Source: Monoraphidium neglectum
Lineage: Eukaryota; Chlorophyta; Chlorophyceae; Sphaeropleales; Selenastraceae
Reading direction: 5' to 3'
NCBI RefSeq assembly: GCF_000611645.1
Contig: NW_014013009.1
Span: 5,594 to 23,488, forward strand
DNA length: 17,895 nt
Below are positions 8,871-17,895 of the stretch, piece by piece. Under the pieces are notes generated by a model that searched no databases, was not told where the DNA came from, and saw nothing but the letters and a program-made list of their open reading frames with translations. Position 1 is the stretch's first letter. Each line of letters opens with the position of its first letter. The position numbers were made by a program, and so were the translations under genes.

Positions 8871-11800
8871 ATGAAGTCGGGCCGTCTCAGCGCGCACTTC
8901 TGCATTAAAAGTTGCTTATTAGCTGTGATAGCCGGCGTAGCGGGTGTGGTGGGGCCCGCTGGCGCTTCCGTCGTCGATGAAGGCCCTGGCGTCGCCCAGT
9001 ACTTTTGGCAGAGCAAGGCGGGCCGGCCAGTGGACGGGCAATGGATAGTAGTATTTAACGACAAGATATCAAGCGCGGAGGAGGGCCTGGCGCGGTGCGA
9101 GGGGCGGCGCTGGTGACGGTGCACGTTTGGGCGTTCCGTTGCAGTGTCTGCACTGCAGCGGTGTGGTACCCGCAGCGGCCCAAGGCAACATCTGCGTGCG
9201 AATCTATTGCGCACCACACCAAAACAAGGTTACATGACTTCCTGTGCATAACCTGCAGGCTCAAGCAGCACGTGGCCACAGCTGCGGGCGATCCCGCGGG
9301 CCGCAACGCTGGTGCCACCGCCACCGCGGCCGCAACTGCCGGTGACGCCGCCGCTGTCGTCGCCGCCGCTGCCGCCGAGCCATTAACCCCTGCTGCCGCA
9401 GTACCTCTGTCGGACCCCTTCCTGTCCGCCACCCCCTTCAACAGCGGCGTCGCCACCGATGCCGCCAACGCCGCGCCTGTCGCCGCCGCTGCCGCCGCCG
9501 CGGCTGCGCCTCCACCCGCTGCCACGCCCAGCGGCGGCCTCGTCGGCGCCGTCGTGAAGCTGGCGCCCGCGGCGGCCGTCCGTGCTGCTGTCCTGGCTGA
9601 CGGCGCCCAGGCCGCCGGCGCAGAGCCCCCAATAATTGCGGCCATGCGCGCAAGCGGCCTCGTCTCAATATTGGAGCAAGACCGCTACGTCTCGACCCAG
9701 CAGGCGACCTGCGTCCCCGGCAGCGCGCTCGCCGGCGCGCAGTCCCCCGACGAGGTCCCCGCGGCCGCGTGGCCAGGCTGTGCGGGGCCGAGCGCGACGC
9801 TGGTGTGGTTTGGCGACCGCTGCAGCATACGATTTGACAGGGCGCGCTATGCCGGCGTGTACGCAGTGGACAAGGGTGGGTGGCGCCGGGCGCCGCCCTC
9901 GTTTGACCGCATGGGCTGCGCGCTTTGACTGCTACAGACACTTTGAATGGACGGGCGTCACTGCGGGGGTGCGGAGGCCACGATGTGCGAGTTGGGGCCG
10001 CAGCAGCGGCTGACATCGGAGGGGGCGGGTGATCGCGGTCACACCACCCGCCACAACGCACTTGAGGCACTCGCAGCATGCCGCCTTGACCTAATCAAAC
10101 AGCATCAACTGCCTCATCCTGATTGCATCAACACCCCTTCCCGCCAACAACTCCCTCATACCTTCTCAGGCACCGGCGCGCCAATCCCCGGCTGCCTCAT
10201 GACGCGCAACCGCACCGCCGCCTTCAACCAGCTGTTCTTGGGCGACTGCGGCACGCCCCCCACGATCGCCCCGGCCCTGCCCGTCACCAACATCTGCGCC
10301 CCCGCCGCCCAGCCCGGCACGGCCTGCGCGGGAGCGAAGGACGTCGCCGGCGGCCTCGCGGCAACGCTGCCGGCCCCCGCGTCATGCGGCGCAGCGAGCG
10401 GGCAGAGCGTCGTGTACAAGGGGGTCAGGTGCGGCCCGAGGCAGGCGTTCATCAAGTGGACCCGCTATGCCGTCGCAGCAGACGGCGCCGTGGGCCCGAG
10501 CGGCACGACGTGCGCTCGCAACAAGGTGCAGTCGGCGTCGTTCCCGGGGGTGGCGCCGCTGCTCGCGGCGAGCGCGGACATGATAGGATCCTGTGGCGTG
10601 CCGCCCATGGCCAACAAGGCGTTGCCCGTCGAGGTGTGCCCCGCGGGCACCTCGCCCCCCGGCAGCACCGGCGGCGGCGACGGCGGCGCGAGCGGCGACG
10701 GCAGCGCGGCGCCCGCCGGGCTGAAGCTGCCGCTGCCTGTCAGCGTCCTCCCAACCGGTGAGCGCACTCGCCCACGCAGCCCCGCAGCTCCGCCCGCAGC
10801 CCTGCCGCGGGCCCCTTCCTTTGCGGCCGCTCTCCTGCATCCCTGTCCGTGCCAAGCGCAACGCGCACGCCCTTCCACTCCCTGTCCCGCCACGCGCAGC
10901 TCACCACCCGCTCCCTCGCCCCGCTTCTCGACCCACGCCCCACACATCCCCAGAAGCCCAAAAGGCTGGCGAGACGGTGCCCTGGGGCGTCGCCCGCATC
11001 GAGTCCAACCTGGGCAAACAGGTTACTAAGCCCCTGGACAGCGTCGTCGCCGTGCTGGACACCGGCATTGATGACAGCCACCCCGACCTGGTGGTGGCTG
11101 GCGGCGTGTCTTGGGTCGGCACCGACTGGCGGGACCGCAACGGGCACGGTGGGTGGCTTTGGCCGGAGGCCACGGGGGCGCGCGTCTTATGGTTGTGCGT
11201 GCGGGCGCGGCATGGTGTGAGTGTTGTGCGGCAAGGACGCGGCAGTTGACGGCGGCCGCTGTCAGCCCGTCAAGCGGTCCCCAAGGACAATCTCAACGAT
11301 ATGCAATTGCTACCAAGCCGTATGTGCTTCGGCGCTCCAACCTGTGTCGCGTTCAGCAAGTCTGCAGCACTTGAGAGAACCTTGTGCCAGCCAGAGCTTG
11401 CAAGCACCCCGAGCGCGCTGCTCTGCGGCAACTGCCTCCACAGTCCACACCCCGACCTCCGCCCACAACGCGGCTCGACCTCGCCCCCCTTGCCCCTCCC
11501 ACACAGGCACCCACGTCTCCGGCACCATCGGAGCCAAGAACACGGGCGCCGGCGTCGTCGGCGTCGCCCCCGGCACGCCGCTGTTCGCGCTGCGCGTCCT
11601 GGACGAGAACGGCAGCGGCACCTTTGCCAGCGTCATCCAGGCGCTGCTGTGGCTGGCCAAGAACGGCCGGTCAAAGGGCATCCGCGTGGTCAACCTCAGC
11701 CTGGGCGGCGAGGCGCCTGCCAACGCGGCGGGCAGCGCGACGTGCGCGGCGGTGAAGCAGGTGGTGGACGCCGGCATTGTCGTCGTCGCGGCGGCGGGCA

Positions 11801-12613
11801 ACGCGATCGGCACCAGCCCCAGGTGCGCACGCACCTACGGCCACGTCCGCGTGCGCCTGCGGCCGCGCGAATCGCGCCGACGGGTTGGGGGTCAATCTGT
11901 GGACGGCCAGGGCAGGCGGAGCGGAGTGGCAAAACCTCACCTTCCACGTGTACACACGTGCACGCACACACACACGCACGCACGCACGCGCGCACACACA
12001 CACAAACATACACACACACATATACACACACACACGCGCGCCCACGCGCAAACACACACACACATTGTTACACGCCCACCACATCACCCTAAAGTCAGAG
12101 ACCCGTCAACCTCAAACCCTATCGAACAGGTCATGGACCACCCAGCTCCCCGCGGCCTGCCCAGATGTCATCGTCGCCACCGCCATAACCAGCGCGACCA
12201 GCGGCAACGCCCCCGCGACCTTTTCCTACTTCCTGTCCGCCGCCGACTCGGCCGACGAGCGCTCGCGGACGCGCACTTTTGCGGGCCCCGGCGTGGACAT
12301 CCGATCTTCCTGGCCGGTCAAGCTTGCGGGGGCCAATGGCGCCTACAGGACCCTCAGCGGAACCTCGATGGCCGCCCCCCACATATCCGCAGTTGTGGCC
12401 AAGTGCTTCTCCGCCGGTGTGTGCACCGACGCGGGCGCGGGCGCCGCCGAGCCGCTGGCCGCGGCGGCGAGGGCGCGCAACATCGGGGACGCGAACTACG
12501 GTTATAAGACAGACCCCTTTTTTGGGCGGTCCAAGGTTGGCGCCGAGAGATACTATGGAGCACTGGTCCACGCGGGCTGGCGGCCCGCGAGCAGCTCTCC
12601 AGGGAGCGGATGA
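8871..12613 (+). CDS. Secreted subtilisin-family (S8) serine protease precursor, complete
   Basis: A serine endopeptidase predicted to enter the secretory pathway. Exons: 8871-9094, 9259-9875, 10170-10757, 10954-11148, 11507-11822, 12130-12613; all joins are in phase and give 807 residues. Residues 1-33 form a signal peptide with a hydrophobic core (CLLAVIAGVAGVVG). An I9-like propeptide spans roughly 57-222 (QWIVVFNDKIS ... SGLVSILEQDRYVST), broken by an Ala-rich insert at about 85-165. Residues of about 226-476 are an unrecognised Cys-rich region ending in a Gly/Ser linker. The catalytic domain follows: Asp512 (VAVLDTGID), His541 (NGHGTHVSG), oxyanion Asn640 (AAAGNA) and Ser726 (LSGTSMAAP). 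The spacing fits the proteinase K/subtilisin fold, with a short insert before the Ser motif. The C-terminal extension of about 77 residues contains YGYKTDPFFGRSK and is otherwise unassigned. Algal subtilases include hatching and cell-wall enzymes, but the substrate here cannot be told. Confidence 0.93.
11953..12064 (+). repeat. CA-rich microsatellite in subtilase intron 5
   Basis: Repeated CA units, interspersed with CG and TA, fill much of the intron between donor 11823 and acceptor 12129. Here the coding strand carries CA, whereas the TATC introns carry GT and GA on the coding strand. Confidence 0.9.
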
Positions 12614-13826
12614 TCTCTCGGGTCTGCATTGCATGCGGCTGATGGCATCGGAGGCGGCGTGCACGCGCCGAGCCGCGCGGGCACCCGCAGCTCATGCCCG
12701 GCGGGGCGCGTGGGGGATAGCGAGAGGCCCTGGCTGCCGCGGCGCCCCGGAATTGCGCACGACGATGTCAGCCGGGCGCCACTCTTGTATGGTTTCAACG
12801 CCGTAGCGCCCACGCGCGCATGTTTTGCACGCGGTGACGCGGGCCTAGGACGGCAGCTTCCTGGCGCGTGATGCAGCAGACGGACGCCGCGAGGAGCGGC
12901 GCATTCAAGAGCGTCAAATCAGAGCAGTTGGTTCAGCATCATCACAATCCGATTCTGTACAGCGCCGCCAAACGATCCCACGTTTTTGATTCCTCCAACA
13001 CGTGCGTGTCCCACACATTGGTCAAAAGCGGCTCGGTTGCCTCGTTTGATCCCCCTATTTGCTTAGACATGATCTCTGCAGGCGTCACTGGCACATCCTA
13101 GTCCTTTAGTCTCTGTTTCTTCATCATTGCATCTCTGTCCCAAGTCGCCTCTGAACAGCATGCGGCCAGCTCGCATGCCGTGCGCGCAACTGGCAGCCCA
13201 AACGCTGCCTGTGCCCATTGTGTTTCAGCCACAGGCGGACGGCTACAGCGCCGCCGCCGGCTGGCATGAGCGCGAACGAGAGCGCAGGCAGGCGTGAGGC
13301 TGCCGCGCGTGGCGCACTCGTCTGAGGAGCGTGCAAGGAAGCACGCCTTTCCTGCCGACCTCGGACACCCAATAAAGCAACACTTGCGCACACCTGAATT
13401 GTGCGGCGGCAAATGCCCGCATGGCAAATGCATGCATTGCCACCCAACTCCTAAAGCGCTCCGTGCCAGACCTTGCAGCGAGCTAAAAGCTGCCTCTGCT
13501 ATCATGATTGAGCTGTTCTCCTGCCATTGGGCCTGTTCAGCTAAGCGTACGGCTCAAAGTGCGAATGGTTGCGCCCTGGGCGCCAACACGGCGCCATCCT
13601 CTTTCTATGGGGGTGTGCGGCATTTGCTCACACGTCGGCAGTGTCACAAACCTGCGGCACTGGGCAGGCGCCAAGGCTGCTCCCACAGCAGTCTTGAGCA
13701 TGACATTGCATGAAGGAGTCACTCGCGGCACATTTTGTTTCAGGATTTCATGCAGTCAGCTTCACCGCCTGGACTGCTTCCTTTGCTTTTCTCAGGAGTT
13801 CGTTACAACTAGGAGTTTCCAGCCCA

Positions 13827-13831
13827 TGTAA
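13827..13831 (+). terminator. Candidate TGTAA poly(A) signal, possibly of the subtilase gene
   Basis: This is the first exact TGTAA on the plus strand after the protease stop at 12613. A 3' UTR of 1.2 kb is long but within what green algae show. A variant signal nearer the stop cannot be excluded. Confidence 0.3.
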
Positions 13832-14391
13832 TTTGCAAAAATATGTATATCAGCAGCTGCCAGCAGGACATGTGCACAACCTTTCAGGGCAGACAGAGGG
13901 ACTCATCCTGAGAAGTGACCGATACCGCATGAAGGATATGCTTCATGCCGTTCAACTCCAGTGTCTTGCTCTCGGCTTCTCTGGCTGTTGATCAATAAAC
14001 GCTCCCACCGCAGGTTTTCATACATCTCTCCCCAGCTTGTTTGTGATTTATACCCGCCCGCTCACATATTGGTCTGCTCACTGGTGTCTGTCACAGAGAG
14101 GAAGCGGTTTCCTGACAAGCAGCAGCTCCAAGGCAAGAAGGTTTGCTGAGGACTTCATACTTAGCGTAGACACTGAACTCATGATAAAGTCAAACGCCCA
14201 GAATTCGGGCAGGCAGGGCCATGATTCAAGCCCATAGAGACACGGGGAGGCGAGGAGCACTACTTCCAGGCGCCTGTGCATTTTCCGGTCGGTAGATGAG
14301 TATGTTTGTTATGGGGGGTTGGAGGCGGTTGAAGGGGCTGGCAGGGGTCTTTTATCTTGGATGCTTTTGTTTGACTGGGGTTAAGCTTTTG

Positions 14392-14396
14392 TTACA
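14392..14396 (-). terminator. Candidate minus-strand TGTAA poly(A) signal
   Basis: TTACA on the plus strand reads TGTAA on the minus strand. It lies about 300 nt downstream of the stop of the small candidate gene at 14697-15008. Its value depends on that gene being real. Confidence 0.3.
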
Positions 14397-14696
14397 AGCA
14401 ACGGGCCTGATGGCATGGGCGTTGCGCAGATTGCAGTGCACTCAGTGTTTCGTGTCGCCCTCACGCTTGGCTGCGGCAATCAGTCAAGATCTGTGCATTC
14501 ACAAAGCAGCGAGCACGCTGCCTGCGCGCACAGCTGGCGGGGTCCAAGACACGTTGCAGCCGCGGCACGGGGTGGGGTGCGTGGTTCTTGCAGTGGCAAT
14601 GGCGAGCAAACGCAGGTGCCAGCACATGGCAAATGATGCTCGCTGGCAAACGTCCGGCGGTAGGTGATGGTCATTGGCAAGCCAGGCAGACTGCTC

Positions 14697-15008
14697 TCAC
14701 TGGCCGCCCTGCTGCGGTGACAGAGCGGCGCCCAGTCTCGTGCTGCGCCAGCGCTCTGCCCTCCTTCCTGCGGCCGCTTTTCGACGCTGTACGTCCTCGC
14801 GTGCCTCCCGCAGCACCTGGTCTATGTGCGCCATGTTTTTTGCCTGCTGAGCAAGTACTGCGTCTCTGACCTGCGCCATCCGTACAATGACTTGTGACAA
14901 GCCGCCATGCGCCGCAGCAGCGGGTGGCGTGTTTGATGTGAGGAGCGCGCCAGGTGCGCCCGCAGCGACGGGGGCCGCCTCCGCTGGGCCCCGGTTCGCA
15001 GCGGCCAT
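14697..15008 (-). CDS. Possible small basic helical protein, unrecognised
   Basis: This frame encodes 103 residues from an ATG at 15008 in a favourable context (GCAGCCATGGCC). An in-frame ATG at 15122 would add 38 residues. The first 35 residues are Ala/Pro/Gly-rich. The rest is predicted amphipathic helix (LSQVIVRMAQVRDAVLAQQA, then a charged stretch with HIDQVLREAREDVQRRK), with a strongly basic C-terminal half. I recognise no family. Codon use is less GC-biased at third positions than in the neighbouring genes, which argues against it. The helical pattern, good start context and downstream TGTAA argue for it. It may also be one exon of a longer gene, a pseudogene or chance. Confidence 0.3.
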   Translation of the reverse strand: MAAANRGPAEAAPVAAGAPGALLTSNTPPAAAAHGGLSQVIVRMAQVRDAVLAQQAKNMAHIDQVLREAREDVQRRKAAAGRRAERWRSTRLGAALSPQQGGQ

Positions 15009-15971
15009 GGCTGCTGCCGCGCTGAAGCTGGCCCATGTGGTGGCAGATGAACGCGTGCATAAGTTGCGGTGTTCCTCTTCAACGCCTTCCAGGTGTTGCT
15101 GTTGTGGTGGCACCAGCCACATGCCGCCGCTGCGAAACCGATGAAGATGTGCGCGGTGCGTGCGTCGGCGAATGTGCTGGCACGCATGCGCTTATCGTGG
15201 CCGTGGCCATACTGACATATCAGACGTGTTCCCGTTGGACCTAAAACGCATGTATAGCTCGCACCTGCTGCTCAGGCGTCTCTGTTCTTCGTCGTCCGAG
15301 GCCTCCATTGACGTAACCAGGTGCGATACCAGGCACAAAAGAGCTGTCACCACTTCTGATGTGAAACGTTATATGTTTACTGTTGTTTGGGCTTCCGGCG
15401 TGCGAGCACGCGCGCAGTGCAAGGTCTTGCGGCAGCCTCGCTCACGAATCTAGAGTTCTGGAGCGCCGAGGCACGTTTCAATCATTTCGTAATATGATAT
15501 ATATACGTATTTTTGGTTTGAGCTTGATAAGTGGGCATGACGACGCCATGAAACATGTCGCACCACCGGTCTCCAGGAGGTCAACGGGAGTGCGCGCCTT
15601 GCGTTTGACGCTCGTCACTTTGTTATACCTGTCGTGCAATCACATTGCACTTCTGCTGTAGCGGGACATCTTAGATCTGCAGGGCATTGCGGACACTCTC
15701 GGGTGGCCCACCGATCAGAACGCGCTGCGCCGCCCAAAAAGGATTAAGGCAGGTCTTACAAACTAGTTCCATCCATGAATTGCAGTGCAACATCATATGC
15801 GGCCGCAGTACAGGCATGCAAGCGCGCACGAGCCACCTACGCAGCTGTGCACGCGACGCTGCATTCTAGAGCGCGCCCCGCATGCACGGGAGTCCTGCAG
15901 CCTTGAAAGCCGCCGACCCCTGCGCCGCACTGAATCAATTGTGACATCACCAGTGACACCACCCAGCCACG
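15009..15971. other. Intergenic region between the small candidate gene and the ERV41/46-like gene
   Basis: No frame here shows a recognisable product. The region is locally AT-rich near 15480-15530 (run of ATATGATATATATACG). It would contain the 5' side of the minus-strand candidate and the 3' UTR of the ERV41/46-like gene. No tRNA-like or repeated element was recognised. Confidence 0.5.
15756..15760 (-). terminator. TGTAA poly(A) signal of the ERV41/46-like gene
   Basis: TTACA on the plus strand is TGTAA on the minus strand, 212 nt beyond the stop codon of the gene ending at 15972. No closer exact copy is seen in that 3' UTR. Confidence 0.6.
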
Positions 15972-17895
15972 TCACCCCTGCTTCCCGAGGTCAATTTTCC
16001 TCGTGAACTTGAGGGTGTTGTAGAGGAGGGAGTCGATGATGCCAGCCACTGTGAACACGCCGCCAATGATGGCGCAGGTGGTGGTCAGGAAGTGGTACCA
16101 CTGCCGCGGCTTGACCTTGACCACCACCTGCAGGTGTCGAGGGCGAAGATGCGAGGATGCGAGGGATGAGAGGGGTGAGAGGGGTGAGAGGGTGCACATG
16201 CAGCAAGCCAGGGCGGTTTGTGATGTGTGGAAAACACAAACGCCGCGGCGTCAGGTGCAGCTGTCCGCTCAGCTTTGTGCAGCTCTGTGATGAGCTCCAC
16301 CCCGCGCCCTCTCCGCCCCTGGGCACACCGCTGGGCTGCCAAACACCCCCACCCCCTGCTGATCCACTCGGCAGGCAGCCGGCCACCCCACATCTCTTGG
16401 CGCGCTGCAGGCGGTGGCGCCACTGCACCTGTATGGGGCTCATGTCGTAGGTGAACTTGGCCGAGGGGGTGTTGTCGCTGATGTAGGTGTGGGAGTGGAC
16501 GGTGTACTCGTAGCTGTCATACCAGGTGCCCTTGACGCGGTGGTTGGGCTCGATGGTGGTCGTGACAACCTGGCGGGTGACACGGCGGGTGAGTCAGCGA
16601 GTGGAACCGGCAGGGTGAGGGGGTGAGTATGAGAGGGTGCGCGGAGGCAGCAGGATAAGTCAAATATGTGCATGTGTATGTGGGGGCGACGGTGTGAGAG
16701 TGGCGCCGCTAGCCACACCCCATTACCGACCTGCAAACGCTCTCGTGCGGGGGATCACAACCGGCCGGGTGCCCGCTTGCCCGCTTGCCCGCCCGCCCGC
16801 CTGCCCGTGGCTCTGTGGGCGCGGAAGTGCGGCCGACCTGGATGTAGTGCTCGTGCGTGTGCTGCGCGCTGTCGCTGAAGAAGAGCTGGTCGTGCATCTT
16901 GTCCAGCCAGTCCGTGGTGAGGCCCCCGGGGTGCAGCTTCTTCAGCTCCCACCTGCACGCGATCATCAGGTTTATGTAGAGGGTGGGGGCGGGAGGAAGG
17001 GTGATTTTGGGGGGTCGTGTTGATTTTTTTGAGGGGGCGAGGGGCAAGCAGAGGGGCGTGGGTTTTGCGTGTACGCGTGCAGGGGGGGGGGGTAGGGGCT
17101 GAGGAGAGGCCTGGAAAGCAAGGTGGGCCATGGAGGCATGAGGGGGGAATCGGGAGCTCCCCCTGGGGCGCGTTGTGGAGACATCGTGCGCACAGGATCA
17201 TCCACGCGGCGAGCGCAGCACGGCACAAGTTGCGACGCCGGGTTGCCGGGGTCAGTCACGGGTCAATACAGGTCGGCCTGAGGGAATTTAAACCCTCAGC
17301 ATCAGCGACAGGGGTGGTGGGGGGGTTCAGGGAGCACCCGCTCACAGCTTGCGGGGGCTGGGCTTGCTGCCAAAGTAGAACTGGTGGACGAGGTGGGTCA
17401 TGTTCATCCAGGCGTGGTCAAAGCTGTGGCCCTCGGCGCGCGCTGTGAAGTGCAGCGTCCCCGGCACCTTCTTCACCAGGGCAAACCCCGCCATGTTGCA
17501 GCCGTGGACGGTGGGGGCGGCCTGCGGGGGTTGTGGCCAGGGCCGGGGGCAAGGTCGGGGGCGGGGTGAGGCCGGCCGACGGGCCGCGCGACTTGCGGGC
17601 AACCGGGGCGGCAGCGGCTGGAGTCAGCCGCTTCGAGGCAAAAGAGAGCGAGCGACCGAGCGTGTGTAAAACAAAGCATCGCATCCTATGTGAGGGCGGC
17701 AACCCCAAACGCGAGTGCATCTGGAGGGGCGCGGCGGCGCCGAGCGGCGTCCGCCGCAGGAGCGCGGCGGTCCCGAGCGGCGGCAGCTGGAGGGGCGCCG
17801 CGGCGGGGCTCACCACGAGCTGTCCGTGGTGCGCGTGCGGCATGCCTGCCGAGGGCACGAGGGAGTCTGCGAAGGCCTCCAGTGCCTCCTTGGTG
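15972..17895 (-). CDS. ERV41/ERV46-domain protein of PDIL5-3/5-4 type, C-terminal part (5' end cut by window edge)
   Basis: ERV41/46 proteins are membrane proteins cycling between ER and Golgi; in plants the PDIL5-3/5-4 branch fuses this domain to a thioredoxin-like domain. Exons read leftward: from the edge to 17814, then 17521-17346, 16952-16838, 16569-16429 and 16127-15972. All are in phase and give 222 complete codons plus stop. Key matches: LVKKVPGTLHFTARAEGHSF and MNMTHLVHQFYFGSKPSPRKL agree with the plant PDIL5 motifs VRVKKVPGNL...MNMSHVV. EHYIQVVTTTIEP, YEYTVHSHTY and FTYDMSPIQV follow. The hydrophobic tail FLTTTCAIIGGVFTVAGIID is the C-terminal membrane anchor, with KIDLGKQG at the end. 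The visible N-terminal residues (EALEAFADSLVPSAGMPHAH) would be the end of the thioredoxin-like part, but its CxxC is off the window. The closest alternative is an ERGIC3/ERV46 without thioredoxin. The exon 3 donor (CAG|GTCGGC) is weak but keeps frame and alignment. Confidence 0.88.
16168..16194 (-). repeat. Tandem 9-bp repeat in the last intron of the ERV41/46-like gene
   Basis: GAGAGGGGT is repeated in tandem (two full units and a partial third) on the plus strand, immediately inside the intron between exons ending at 16429 and starting at 16127. This gives a pyrimidine-rich stretch on the transcribed minus-strand RNA, about 40 nt before the acceptor. Confidence 0.8.
16771..16807 (-). repeat. 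GCCC-type tetranucleotide repeat in an intron of the ERV41/46-like gene
   Basis: GCCCGCTT and GCCC/GCCT units repeat on the plus strand, giving G-rich (GGGC) units on the sense strand within the 16570-16837 intron, starting about 30 nt after the donor. Simple-sequence expansion is the simplest explanation. Confidence 0.8.

Larger units (their letters stand above)
12614..14696. other. Intergenic region downstream of the subtilase gene
   Basis: This 2.1 kb has no supportable gene. Frames such as 13294-13713 plus have mixed codon use, no domain and no plausible partner exons. The nearest exact TGTAA after the protease stop is at 13827-13831, about 1.2 kb away, so either the 3' UTR is long or a variant signal such as TGTAT at 12786-12790 is used. 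Minus-strand TGTAA signals lie at 13807-13803 and 14396-14392. Confidence 0.55.

Noticed and set aside
9055..9645. Ala-rich minus-strand frame opposite the protease propeptide
   Set aside because: Antisense of a GCC-rich exon; Ala and Gly runs are expected on both strands of such repeats.
14160..14235. tRNA-like B-box resemblance (GATTCAAGCCC)
   Set aside because: No matching A box, acceptor stem or cloverleaf can be formed around it.
17418..17858. Continuous minus-strand frame through the first visible intron of the ERV41/46-like gene
   Set aside because: Good GT and AG borders (17813 and 17522) and the family alignment favour splicing. The retained stretch is repetitive, and reading through leaves the downstream exon in a different frame.
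1..17895. Search for a defence island, CRISPR array, phage or other gene-cluster system
   Set aside because: All confident genes are intron-containing algal nuclear genes of known families with unrelated functions. No spaced repeats or mobile-element open frames were found.

Overview
The window is nuclear DNA of a green alga, probably a chlorophycean or close relative. Four observations support this. The DNA is very GC-rich. Every confident gene is split by introns of mostly 160-520 bp. One gene encodes a thylakoid protein with a chloroplast transit peptide. The pentamer TGTAA, the usual poly(A) signal of these algae, lies just downstream of two genes. I see no bacterial operon, phage, CRISPR array, transposon open reading frame or tRNA.

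Layout from left to right: (1) 1-3043, minus strand: the N-terminal part of a COP1-type E3 ubiquitin ligase. It has a C3HC4 RING finger, a coiled coil, a very long polyQ/Ala/Gly linker and the KKRRI...QFDELQ motif that precedes the WD40 propeller; the propeller is off the left edge. (2) 3044-4533: a 1.5 kb divergent intergenic region. (3) 4534-7919, plus strand: a complete eight-exon TATC gene for the chloroplast twin-arginine translocase. Several of its introns are filled with GT/GA microsatellites. (4) 7920-8870: intergenic, with the TATC poly(A) signal, a possible TATA-like element and a nested hairpin. (5) 8871-12613, plus strand: a six-exon secreted subtilisin-family (S8) protease with a full Asp/His/Ser triad and an unrecognised Cys-rich region between the propeptide and the catalytic domain. 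(6) 12614-15971: about 3.3 kb with only one weak gene candidate, a small basic helical protein on the minus strand. (7) 15972-17895, minus strand: the C-terminal part of a protein with an ERV41/ERV46-like domain of the plant PDIL5-3/5-4 type. Its 5' exons are off the right edge.

The genes serve unrelated functions: light signalling, thylakoid protein transport, secreted proteolysis and early-secretory-pathway folding or cargo handling. This is normal for a nuclear genome, and nothing shows that they work as a system. The points most worth following up are the expanded COP1 linker, a GC-AG intron in COP1, the novel middle region of the subtilase, and microsatellites placed at or near splice sites. 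Exon boundaries were worked out by hand from reading frame, GT(GC)/AG dinucleotides and remembered family sequences. They were not tested by alignment or transcripts.
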